From Clostridia bacterium (GTDB taxonomy: Bacteria; Bacillota_A; Clostridia; Oscillospirales; CAG-272): DNA of 8,105 nt. The notes under the pieces are model-generated. The model worked only from the letters and a program-made list of their open reading frames with translations. It was not told the origin of the DNA and did not search any database. The position numbers and the translations under genes are program-made. This document shows, piece after piece, positions 1-5,833 of the stretch. Position 1 is the first letter of the stretch. Each line of letters opens with the position of its first letter. The stretch lies in NCBI GenBank assembly GCA_017407885.1, contig JAFQVU010000058.1, positions 1 through 8,105 of the forward strand, written 5' to 3'.

Positions 1-379
1 AATCGTCAAGCTGCTTTTTCGTGGGAAGATCTCCAAAAAAGAGAATGTATGCAGTTTCCTCGAAGCCATAACGTCCCTCTTCGGTATATCCGCGGATAAG
101 ATCCGCGACATTATAACCGCGATAATAAAGTTCACCCTCTATAGATATCTTATCGCCCTCGTTAATAATATATCCGTGCGCGTTACCTATCTTGGTAATG
201 CCCGCCATTACACCTGTACCGTCAGGATTGCGCAGACCGCGCTTTACATTATAGTTAGTAAATGCCGATGCCGGAATCGAATAATGCTCTCTTGAACTCG
301 CCAAAAGCGAATCAAAAAGCTCACTGCTTTCGGATACCGGAGCATTTCTCATAAAAGAATTATTGAATGCCTGTTGCAT
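1..379 (-). CDS. gltA: Citrate synthase, N-terminal part (3' end lies outside the window)
   Basis: This should condense oxaloacetate and acetyl-CoA to citrate in the cytoplasm, the entry step of the TCA cycle or of glutamate synthesis. Only the first 126 residues are present. They carry the N-terminal pattern of clostridial citrate synthases: KRGLRNPDGTGV at residues 46-57, ELYYRGYNV at 83-91 and GFEETAYILFFGDLPT at 105-120. The catalytic His and Asp residues lie in the missing C-terminal part, so activity cannot be judged, and 2-methylcitrate synthase of the same family remains possible. The start is the ATG at 379-377, seven bases after a GGAGG (391-387), behind a good promoter. The frame is open to the window edge. 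It is transcribed away from the DUF6056 gene. Family assignment is firm; the gene symbol is conventional. Confidence 0.9.
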   Translation of the reverse strand, partial: MQQAFNNSFMRNAPVSESSELFDSLLASSREHYSIPASAFTNYNVKRGLRNPDGTGVMAGITKIGNAHGYIINEGDKISIEGELYYRGYNVADLIRGYTEEGRYGFEETAYILFFGDLPTKKQLDD

Positions 380-386
380 GGATTTT

Positions 387-391
387 CCTCC
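387..391 (-). promoter_or_regulatory. Ribosome binding site of citrate synthase
   Basis: On the minus strand this reads GGAGG, followed by seven bases and the ATG at 379. It is a near-perfect Shine-Dalgarno and fixes the start codon. Confidence 0.8.
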
Positions 392-413
392 ACTTGGAAA
401 TAATATATTTATT

Positions 414-442
414 ATTATACCATATTAAGTAAAAAAAAGCAA
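414..442 (-). promoter_or_regulatory. Sigma-A promoter of citrate synthase, extended -10
   Basis: On the minus strand the -35 is TTGCTT (442-437). A 17-base spacer ends in TGG, and the -10 is a perfect TATAAT (419-414). The TGG gives the extended -10 motif TGn. Transcription should start near 407, leaving a leader of about 28 bases that contains the ribosome binding site. Confidence 0.75.
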
Positions 443-449
443 GGGCTTT

Positions 450-484
450 TTGAAAATATGCAAGATTTTATTTGAAATATTGCA
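450..484. repeat. Imperfect tandem repeat upstream of the citrate synthase promoter
   Basis: TTGAAAATATGCA (450-462) is repeated as TTGAAATATTGCA (472-484), with 10 of 13 bases identical and a 22-base offset, about two helical turns. The pair lies just upstream of the citrate synthase -35 (442-437), where an activator or other regulator could bind. The AT-rich composition makes a chance match possible. I do not recognise the factor. Confidence 0.35.
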
Positions 485-525
485 CTTTTCACCTTAAATC
501 CACCTTATCGCGCATCAAAAAGAGG

Positions 526-541
526 TATATTCATGAATATA
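526..541. repeat. Perfect 16-bp palindrome
   Basis: TATATTCATGAATATA is an exact 16-bp palindrome in the divergent intergenic region. Its centre, TCATGA, includes the ATG at 533 of a possible 23-codon ORF. It could be an operator for a dimeric regulator or a chance AT-rich palindrome. No factor is recognised. Confidence 0.35.
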
Positions 542-604
542 ATTGTGCTTTCTCTTGCAATTCGAATCATGCTTATATCATTGACCGCGGAGCCTCTTGA
601 CTAA
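533..604 (+). CDS. Possible small ORF, 23 residues, hydrophobic peptide
   Basis: I do not recognise this peptide. An AGAGG (521-525) lies seven bases before an ATG, and the frame runs 23 codons to TAA. The peptide begins MNIIVLSLAIRIMLISL and is strongly hydrophobic with one Arg in the middle and an acidic end (AEPLD). A weak promoter could be TTGAAA (472-477), 16 bases, TTAAAT (494-499). The -35 of the DUF6056 gene overlaps its last codons. It could be a small membrane peptide, a leader for the downstream gene, or chance. Support is the ribosome binding site and spacing only. Confidence 0.25.
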   Translation: MNIIVLSLAIRIMLISLTAEPLD

Positions 605-625
605 GCTTTTCTGTCGTGGTAAAAT
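597..625 (+). promoter_or_regulatory. Sigma-A promoter of the DUF6056 gene, extended -10
   Basis: The -35 is TTGACT (597-602), the spacer is 17 bases and ends in TGG, and the -10 is TAAAAT (620-625). The predicted transcript starts near 632, about 25-40 bases upstream of the coding region. A second extended -10, TGTTATAAT (647-655), follows without a recognisable -35. Confidence 0.7.
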
Positions 626-660
626 ATAGATATATTCATTTGGCAATGTTATAATGAGGA

Positions 661-2241
661 GTGATATCACTGAACGACATATTAATAAAAAACCGTCACC
701 GCATTGTACTCACCATATTTATCGTTATCCATTCATTTGCCTGCCTTTTTACGACATATTTCGGCGATGACTACTATTACGCAGCCTTTGTAAAAAACGG
801 AACCGACTATATGGTAAGCGAAAACGTCAATCACTATATGAATACAAACGGGCGAGCGCTCGTTCATCTTATTGATGAGCTTCTGCTCGGATACAGCTTT
901 TATCTCTGGCGGATAGCCGCTATAGCCGTCATGGTGGCGCTCGTCGTCGTACTTGCAAAACTCGCCGCACAGACATGGCGCGAAAAATCTGATAATGATA
1001 CGTATAAAAACGCAATCATAGCAGTGTGCGCTATATTTTCTCTGACAGAAATAGCCATCCTTCGTCAGAGCGTTTATTGGGCGACCGGCTCACTCAACTA
1101 TCTCTTCCCTGCCACGCTCACTTTATGGTATATTTATCTTCTCAGGCGTGCAGTCTCGCGTGAAGCGAAAATATATCCTCTTGCACTGTTTGCACTTATA
1201 GCAGGTGCGACTTCTGAACAAGCTTCTGCGGCGGCACTGCTTGCCATTATATGGTTAATGGTGTATTCGTTCATTCAAAAAAAGAGTACGATACTGCCCC
1301 CGCTTCTCGTTAATCTTACCGCTGCTACTGGCGGTTTTCTCACATTAGTACTTGCTCCCGGAAGTTCTGCTCGCACCGTATTTTATCCCGAGTTTTATGA
1401 AATGCCGTTCTTTGAGCGAATTATCAAAAACATACCAACGCTCGGCGCGGTAGTGCTTGGTCCCAACGGACTCTGCGCGCTCATTGCTTCTCTTCTTATT
1501 ATAACCGCATACCGTTCATATAGAAAAGCGCGCTGGCTGACTGTTATTTCGGCATTAGCCACTGTCGGGTATTTGTACGCCGTCACAATCAATCCTGAAA
1601 TTCTTCGGGCGTATTGGTTTATGATAATACTCATTATCCCGCTTGTGGTTGTAATGATAAAAACGGCTTTTGATTTCTTCGAGCACGGTGAGGCGGACAA
1701 CCTGTATTTTGTATGGTGCGCAGTTGCCATGCAGTGCGCAATGCTTATCTCGCCGGAATTTGGTTCGCGAACCCTTACAATTTCTCTGCTTCTCTTGATA
1801 GTCCCCACAGCACGCGCGATAATAGAGATAAATTCACCTCTGATTTATGCTCTTCTCGCGGCTACTGCTTTGGTTATTGCAATCGGGGATTTTACTCCTA
1901 TTCTTATCGCACTGCTGCTTATCGCCGTCGCCGCATGGCTCGCACTTTCAAGATGGGGTAAGCTGCCGATTTTGCCGACACTTGCCGTGTGTATCGCATT
2001 GGCAAATTTCGCAACAGTGCCAATCGGTTATTACGAAAACCTTGAAGCACACAGGGAAAATTACAAGCAGGTCACTTCATATGACCCATCACTCGGTGAG
2101 CCGTTATCTCTTTACTATCTGCCAAACGATGTTTATAAATACACCATGCCGTATGACAATCTCTATCATGAGCAGGTCTATCTCATGCTTCACGGACTAT
2201 CGCCCGACACAAAGGTCGTATATATAATGTGGGATAAATAA
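661..2241 (+). CDS. DUF6056-family multi-pass membrane protein, GT-C-like
   Basis: A large integral membrane protein of about 526 residues with roughly ten or more hydrophobic segments, the first near residues 14-33. It looks like the DUF6056 family, whose architecture resembles GT-C glycosyltransferases: an acidic FGDDYYY just after the first segment (34-40), NTNGRAL (61-67), RQSVYWATGSLNYLFP (135-150), ATSEQASAA (183-191), LAPGSSAR (231-238) and SPEFGSR (364-370), then a soluble tail with YLPND (486-490). The likely role is transfer of a sugar or other group from a lipid carrier at the outer membrane face, but the substrate is unknown and the catalytic role of the DD pair is inferred. The start is uncertain. 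An in-frame stop lies at 655-657, and no ATG precedes the conserved DD. GTG 661 overlaps the GAGGAG at 656-661; CTG 670 sits eight bases after it. The gene stands alone between its own promoter and terminator. Confidence 0.75.
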   Translation: MISLNDILIKNRHRIVLTIFIVIHSFACLFTTYFGDDYYYAAFVKNGTDYMVSENVNHYMNTNGRALVHLIDELLLGYSFYLWRIAAIAVMVALVVVLAKLAAQTWREKSDNDTYKNAIIAVCAIFSLTEIAILRQSVYWATGSLNYLFPATLTLWYIYLLRRAVSREAKIYPLALFALIAGATSEQASAAALLAIIWLMVYSFIQKKSTILPPLLVNLTAATGGFLTLVLAPGSSARTVFYPEFYEMPFFERIIKNIPTLGAVVLGPNGLCALIASLLIITAYRSYRKARWLTVISALATVGYLYAVTINPEILRAYWFMIILIIPLVVVMIKTAFDFFEHGEADNLYFVWCAVAMQCAMLISPEFGSRTLTISLLLLIVPTARAIIEINSPLIYALLAATALVIAIGDFTPILIALLLIAVAAWLALSRWGKLPILPTLAVCIALANFATVPIGYYENLEAHRENYKQVTSYDPSLGEPLSLYYLPNDVYKYTMPYDNLYHEQVYLMLHGLSPDTKVVYIMWDK

Positions 2242-2252
2242 TTATAAATAAT

Positions 2253-2299
2253 AACGCGTTGTCTGTTATTTTGCAGACAACGCGTTGTTTTTATTTTAC
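2253..2299. terminator. Rho-independent terminator, shared by convergent genes
   Basis: A perfect 13-bp stem (2253-2265 with 2274-2286, AACGCGTTGTCTG) with an 8-base loop is followed by GTTTTTATTTT on the plus strand. On the minus strand the stem is followed by ATTATTTATAATTATT. It therefore can end both the DUF6056 gene and the lipid-kinase gene, which converge here. The minus-strand stop at 2291-2293 lies just beyond the hairpin, inside the plus-strand T-run. Confidence 0.9.
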
Positions 2300-3247
2300 A
2301 CGGCAGCCGACGGGAACTGCAAACGCAATCGCTCGCGGGGCAATAGACACCTCAAGTTTGTCCATAACGCTTATCTCACCGTCAATACATACATTTGTCG
2401 GCTCGGCAAACTCAAATGAAACCGCCTTCGCGTGTGTATATTCAACAATTTTCTTGCCGAGCTTGGTTTCAAGATGCTTTCCGCTCTTATACGAACCAAC
2501 AAGCCTTATAAAATCGCGCCTCGACACCTTATCAATAAGGCTTACATCAAGAAGTCCGTCATTAAGTGCACTCTTTGGCGCTGAGTGGAATCCGCCACCG
2601 CACCAACCGCCGTTAGCCGCGCTTACAAGCTGAAATTCTTTTGTAACCTCACTTCCGTCCGCGCGGCGTACATGTATCACACGCCCCGGATTGTCGCGAA
2701 GAAGCGCAACTACACCGGCAATATAGGCAAGACTCTTGGGCATAAAACGGCGTTTTTTGAATTCTGCCGCTTTCACTACAACATCACAGTCAAAACCTAT
2801 ATTTATCATATTTACCCCATAGCGGTTTGCTCCGCAGGAGTAACAGTCTATCTCGATAGTATCGGCAAGGAGCTGCTTTGTGATATCGCAAAAAAATTCC
2901 GGTGAAGTAAAATTGCGAACAAAATCATTTCCCGTGCCAATCGGAATACAGCCCACCTCAATGCCCGGAATCGCACCGCAGACGGCATCCGCATTTGAAT
3001 TTGCCGCACCACTGACAACCTCGGAAAGTGTACCGTCTCCTCCGCAGGCATAAAAACGCCATGTTTGTCCTTGCGGCTTTTCTTTTATTTTGTTTCTTAC
3101 ATATACGGTTGCATCGCCGCGTTTTGCGGTTATATATATTTCGTAGTCAGCGGATGATACCTCGCAGGCATCCTTAATCGCAGCAAGCAGAGGTGAAGAT
3201 TCAATTCCCTTGCCAGCGGCGGGATTTATTATAAAAAAGTGCTTCAC
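2291..3247 (-). CDS. Diacylglycerol kinase family lipid kinase (DagK/YegS/LCB5 type)
   Basis: A soluble or membrane-associated kinase expected to phosphorylate a lipid such as diacylglycerol with ATP, recycling it into phospholipid synthesis. The lipid substrate cannot be fixed from sequence. With the GTG start the product is 318 residues, normal for the family. Motifs in order: FIINPAAGKG (5-14), the nucleotide-binding GGDGT (69-73), IPIGTGNDF (101-109), NIGFDCDV (149-156), NDGLLDV (229-235) and IDGE near 288-291. I prefer GTG at 3247-3245. It lies nine bases after AAAGGA and gives the typical family N-terminus MKHFFIINP. The TTG at 3253-3251 is also open but only three bases from the ribosome binding site. 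It is divergent from the capA-like gene. Its promoter spacer contains a Spo0A-box match, suggesting a link to the transition state; that part is inference. Confidence 0.9.
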   Translation of the reverse strand: MKHFFIINPAAGKGIESSPLLAAIKDACEVSSADYEIYITAKRGDATVYVRNKIKEKPQGQTWRFYACGGDGTLSEVVSGAANSNADAVCGAIPGIEVGCIPIGTGNDFVRNFTSPEFFCDITKQLLADTIEIDCYSCGANRYGVNMINIGFDCDVVVKAAEFKKRRFMPKSLAYIAGVVALLRDNPGRVIHVRRADGSEVTKEFQLVSAANGGWCGGGFHSAPKSALNDGLLDVSLIDKVSRRDFIRLVGSYKSGKHLETKLGKKIVEYTHAKAVSFEFAEPTNVCIDGEISVMDKLEVSIAPRAIAFAVPVGCRVK

Positions 3248-3256
3248 AGTCAAACA

Positions 3257-3264
3257 TCCTTTCT
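3257..3264 (-). promoter_or_regulatory. Ribosome binding site that decides the lipid-kinase start
   Basis: AGAAAGGA on the minus strand lies nine bases before GTG 3247 and only three before TTG 3253. Spacing favours the GTG. Confidence 0.55.
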
Positions 3265-3303
3265 ATTCGCCGCCAAAACGAATTCACGACAGTTACTCTA
3301 ATT

Positions 3304-3332
3304 ATTGTAACATATTTCGACAAAAAATACAA
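3304..3332 (-). promoter_or_regulatory. Sigma-A promoter of the lipid-kinase gene, extended -10
   Basis: On the minus strand: TTGTAT (3332-3327), a 17-base spacer ending in TGT, then TACAAT (3309-3304). The predicted start is near 3297, with a leader of about 50 bases. A Spo0A-box match lies inside the spacer. Confidence 0.7.
3316..3324 (-). promoter_or_regulatory. Putative Spo0A box
   Basis: TTTGTCGAA on the minus strand is an exact match to the published Spo0A consensus TTTGTCRAA. It sits between the -35 and -10 of the lipid-kinase promoter, where binding would be expected to block RNA polymerase. It is also about 30 bases upstream of the divergent capA-like -35. The match is seen directly; the function is inferred. 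Confidence 0.5.
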
Positions 3333-3350
3333 TCCTTTTTACAAAATCGG

Positions 3351-3379
3351 TTTACATATTTTTTATCCTGTGATATAAT
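3351..3379 (+). promoter_or_regulatory. Sigma-A promoter of the capA-like gene, extended -10
   Basis: TTTACA (3351-3356), a 17-base spacer ending in TGA, and a perfect TATAAT (3374-3379). The transcript should start near 3386. The leader is about 30 bases and carries CGAGG (3407-3411), six bases before the ATG. Confidence 0.8.
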
Positions 3380-3417
3380 ATATAATAAGTATAACTCAAA
3401 AAACATCGAGGTACACC

Positions 3418-4653
3418 ATGCAAAAGAAATTTTCACTAATTCTCGCGGCACTGATGCTTGTCCTCACCGCATGCGCAAATACAGATAATGAGCCGACACG
3501 CATCACTTCCCCCGAGGCAGAATATGAATACAACAATCCGACAAATGACACACAAACCGCTCTGGTTCCCGAGACTCCCATCAGTGAGCCGACCGAAACT
3601 GCGCGAATCTCCTTTCTCGCCGCAGGAGACAATGTTATACATCCGTGTATATACATTGATGCCCGAAACCGCGCTAACGCGGATACACGCGAGTACAACT
3701 TCAAACCGATGTACGCCGATGTCGCTGACTATATTGCAAGCTTCGACCTGTCTTTCATTAATCAGGAAACGCTAATGTGCGGAGACGGATTTGCGCTTTC
3801 CGGATATCCTTATTTCAACTCTCCGCAGGATCTCGGCCGTGATCTTCTCGATATCGGTTTTGACATAGTCGGAATCGCGAACAACCATATGTGCGACAAA
3901 GGCGCAAAGGGGCTTGAAGCGACTATAGATTTCTGGAAATCCGATGAAATGAGTGATATTTTGATGATCGGCGGATACCGTGACCGCGAGGATTACGATA
4001 ATATCCGCGTTATTGAGCGTGAGGGAGTTAAGCTTGCTTTCCTCACATATACCTACGAAACAAACGGTGTCAGACTTCCCGCATCATCGGAACTGGTCGT
4101 TCCCTACATCAACGATGCAGATATAGTTCGTCAATGCGAGCTTGCAGAAAATGCAGGTGATCTTGTAATCGTCTCAATACACTGGGGAGATGAAAACAAT
4201 TCAACTCCAAGTGCTGAACAGCGCAGAGTCGCAAAATTGCTCGCCGAAAACGGTGCTGATGTTATAATCGGTCATCATCCCCACGTGCTCCAGCCAATCG
4301 AATGGATAGAGACAGACGCAGGCGAAACGCTCTGCATCTATTCTCTCGGCAACCTTTTGTCCGCCATGCAGTATTGGCAGAACATGGTCGGCGGATTTCT
4401 CACATTCGATATAGTGGGTATGAGCGACGGCACAGCTTATGTTGAATCTCCGAAGTTCATCCCGACCGCGTTTTTCTACGGTCCGAGCTACTATAATTCG
4501 CATCTCTATTTTCTATGCGACTATCCTGCCGATATGGCAAAGAATCACGGCACCGGTCGCTTATACGGCTCCTATGCCACACCCGATGATATGGTCGCAT
4601 ACGCCAAACGCATAATGGGCGATTACCTTGTGCTTTCACCTTACACTAACTGA
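3418..4653 (+). CDS. CapA-family (poly-gamma-glutamate capsule type) metallophosphatase-like lipoprotein
   Basis: A 411-residue exported lipoprotein: Lys-rich start, hydrophobic stretch 5-17 and lipobox LTAC with the lipidated Cys at 19. A Pro/Thr/Glu-rich linker follows to about residue 62. The rest is a complete CapA domain of the calcineurin-like metallophosphatase fold, with GDNVIH (70-75), NQE (115-117), NNH...D (155-160), HWGDE (255-259), GHHPHV (285-290) and SLGNL (309-313). All expected metal-ligand positions look intact. CapA proteins act in export or anchoring of poly-gamma-glutamate in Bacillus, but many clostridial members lie far from capBC genes and have no known substrate. None of the other cap genes is visible here, so only an extracytoplasmic metallophosphatase-like role is supported. 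The start ATG has CGAGG at proper spacing. The last 8 bases overlap the 3' end of convergent spmB, and no terminator is visible. Confidence 0.9.
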   Translation: MQKKFSLILAALMLVLTACANTDNEPTRITSPEAEYEYNNPTNDTQTALVPETPISEPTETARISFLAAGDNVIHPCIYIDARNRANADTREYNFKPMYADVADYIASFDLSFINQETLMCGDGFALSGYPYFNSPQDLGRDLLDIGFDIVGIANNHMCDKGAKGLEATIDFWKSDEMSDILMIGGYRDREDYDNIRVIEREGVKLAFLTYTYETNGVRLPASSELVVPYINDADIVRQCELAENAGDLVIVSIHWGDENNSTPSAEQRRVAKLLAENGADVIIGHHPHVLQPIEWIETDAGETLCIYSLGNLLSAMQYWQNMVGGFLTFDIVGMSDGTAYVESPKFIPTAFFYGPSYYNSHLYFLCDYPADMAKNHGTGRLYGSYATPDDMVAYAKRIMGDYLVLSPYTN

Positions 4654-5158
4654 ACATCCACCCGCTCACAACGATAGCAGCCGCAGTTGTTACTACCATT
4701 GATACTGCCGCGGCAACGAGTGTGAAGCGGGATTTTTTTATCCCTGCCGCCGAATGATAAACGGAAATGACATAAATGAGAGTATCAGATGTCGCCATCA
4801 TCACAGATGCGGCAATTCCCGTAAGACTATCAACTCCCTCGGTTTTAAAAATATCCGCGAGCATGGCAGTTGAGGCAGCACCTGACACTGGACGCATAAC
4901 AATGAATCCCGCAAGCCCCTCGGGTACTCCGATATGCGAAAGTACGCCGGCAATAGCCTCTGATGCACCGCAGGACGAAAACATCGCAACCGCACAGCAT
5001 AGTGCGCAAAGCGTGGGAAAAAGCCCAATAGCAGTCGAAAAGCCGCTTTTTATACCGCCGATAAAGATATCGAACATCGGCTTTTTAGAAGTAAGTATTA
5101 CTATTGCCGCAAGTGCGATTACGCAAGGAACAACAGCAGCCGCAATACCATCAAGCAT
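4646..5158 (-). CDS. spmB: Spore maturation protein B
   Basis: SpmB works with SpmA in dehydration of the spore core in Bacillus; the exact transport role is unknown. This product has 170 residues (B. subtilis SpmB is of similar length) and several hydrophobic segments of the nucleoside-recognition (Gate) domain. Recognisable parts are RPVSGAAS (89-96) and TSDTLIYVISVYHSAAGIKK (123-142), which correspond to the conserved C-terminal half of SpmB. I chose ATG 5158 because GAGGTGA (5173-5167) lies at correct spacing. The GTG at 5170 is in frame but overlaps that ribosome binding site. The ATG overlaps the end of spmA by 8 bases (ATGCTTGA), so translation is probably coupled. The stop overlaps the end of the capA-like gene. 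Confidence 0.9.
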   Translation of the reverse strand: MLDGIAAAVVPCVIALAAIVILTSKKPMFDIFIGGIKSGFSTAIGLFPTLCALCCAVAMFSSCGASEAIAGVLSHIGVPEGLAGFIVMRPVSGAASTAMLADIFKTEGVDSLTGIAASVMMATSDTLIYVISVYHSAAGIKKSRFTLVAAAVSMVVTTAAAIVVSGWMFS

Positions 5159-5723
5159 TTTTTCTCTCACCTCGCGGCATTATTATCGCAAGCAGTTTTA
5201 CAGTTATAATAGCAACGACAGTACCAAGTAATCCAACAAGCCATATCGCCGGAAGAAGTTCAAAAAGTACCACCGCTCCCGATGCACGCCGCAGTGCAAG
5301 TACAGTTGTCGGTATGGGAGAGAAGCTCGCACAGCATAAGACCGTTAGCATGATACCGTCATCCGTGACGACTTCATCTCTACCCTGCATTTTTTGCAAA
5401 GCGCTTATACCGAGCGGAGTCGCCGCGTTTCCTATACCAAGGAAATTTGCCGCAAGGCATGCAACTGCCTCATCGCATGGCTTCTTGAAAATAAGCCGCA
5501 TCACGGGGCGCATAAGGCGTGATAGCTTCGTTATCATCCCGGCTTCCCGAAAGACCGCCATTACGCCGCTCCACAGACTCATCATTCCCATAAGCGCGAG
5601 TGTCACCTCTACTGCTCTGCCCGCTCCGTCAAGAAGTGCAGATGCCGTTTCAGCGGCAGTACCGGCACAAATCGACCACACGCAGGAAAATATGCATATT
5701 ACAGAAAATACCACAGATAACAT
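5151..5723 (-). CDS. spmA: Spore maturation protein A
   Basis: Membrane protein of the SpmA family, needed with SpmB for full spore-core dehydration in Bacillus. It has 190 residues, close to the usual length. An N-terminal hydrophobic segment (about 2-20) is followed by LDGAGRAVEVTLALMG (31-46) and the family signature NFLGIGNAATPLG (93-105). More hydrophobic segments lie at about 125-145 and 150-182. The start is ATG 5723 with GGAG seven bases upstream. It is the first gene of a two-gene operon with spmB and is divergent from abrB. In B. subtilis the homologous operon is under sigma-E; a weak sigma-E-like promoter is present here too. The long leader (about 70 bases or more) contains TGTC-type boxes. 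Confidence 0.93.
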   Translation of the reverse strand: MLSVVFSVICIFSCVWSICAGTAAETASALLDGAGRAVEVTLALMGMMSLWSGVMAVFREAGMITKLSRLMRPVMRLIFKKPCDEAVACLAANFLGIGNAATPLGISALQKMQGRDEVVTDDGIMLTVLCCASFSPIPTTVLALRRASGAVVLFELLPAIWLVGLLGTVVAIITVKLLAIIMPRGERKNA

Positions 5724-5784
5724 TATTTTTCTCCATTTCTATCTCTCGACAATTTACACAATTCTCCGACAGAAATTTTGTGTA

Positions 5785-5801
5785 ATATTTTGACAAAATA
5801 T
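5785..5801. promoter_or_regulatory. Palindrome with a perfect Spo0A-box match between spmA and abrB
   Basis: ATATTTTG-A-CAAAATAT is an inverted repeat with 8-bp arms. On the minus strand it contains TTTGTCAAA (5797-5789), an exact match to TTTGTCRAA. It lies just upstream of the abrB -35 (5805) and near the predicted start of the sigma-E-like spmA promoter. It could bind Spo0A, AbrB itself, or another dimeric regulator. Confidence 0.4.
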
Positions 5802-5827
5802 GTATTGACATTATTTCCGATATATGG
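5799..5827 (-). promoter_or_regulatory. Possible sigma-E-like promoter of spmAB
   Basis: On the minus strand: CCATATA (5827-5821), a 14-base spacer, then AATACATA (5806-5799). This resembles the Bacillus sigma-E pattern (-35 around kmATATT, -10 around CATACAnT) with a few mismatches. No good sigma-A promoter is visible for spmA. The call leans on the known sigma-E control of spmAB in Bacillus and is weak by sequence alone. Confidence 0.3.
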
Positions 5828-5833
5828 TAAAAT
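5805..5833 (+). promoter_or_regulatory. Sigma-A promoter of abrB, extended -10
   Basis: A perfect TTGACA (5805-5810), a 17-base spacer ending in TGG, and TAAAAT (5828-5833). Transcription should start near 5840, giving a leader of about 78 bases. The leader holds a near Spo0A box, TTTGTCATT, at 5850-5858. Confidence 0.8.

Larger units (their letters stand above)
380..660. other. Divergent intergenic region, citrate synthase / DUF6056 gene
   Basis: It is AT-rich. It holds a promoter for each flanking gene, a two-copy repeat, a 16-bp palindrome and a possible 23-codon ORF. No structured RNA or riboswitch is recognised. Confidence 0.6.

Noticed and set aside
654..770. ORF of 38 codons from the ATG at 654, out of frame with the DUF6056 gene
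   Set aside because: No Shine-Dalgarno lies before this ATG; the GAGGAG falls inside it. The product shows no conserved features.
1395..1808. 137-codon minus-strand ORF
   Set aside because: It lies inside the DUF6056 gene and shows no family motif or start signals.
3418..4653. Complete poly-gamma-glutamate capsule locus
   Set aside because: Only the CapA-family gene is present. No capB, capC or capD-like gene flanks it, so a capsule locus cannot be claimed.
5104..5793. 229-codon plus-strand ORF
   Set aside because: It is antisense to spmA and spmB, both recognised families. The product is low-complexity Ser/Ala/Thr/Pro-rich, as expected from a shadow frame.
5790..5795. Second TTGACA considered as an alternative -35 for abrB
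   Set aside because: The hexamer 17 bases downstream (ATTTCC) is not a -10. The TTGACA at 5805 pairs with a good extended -10.
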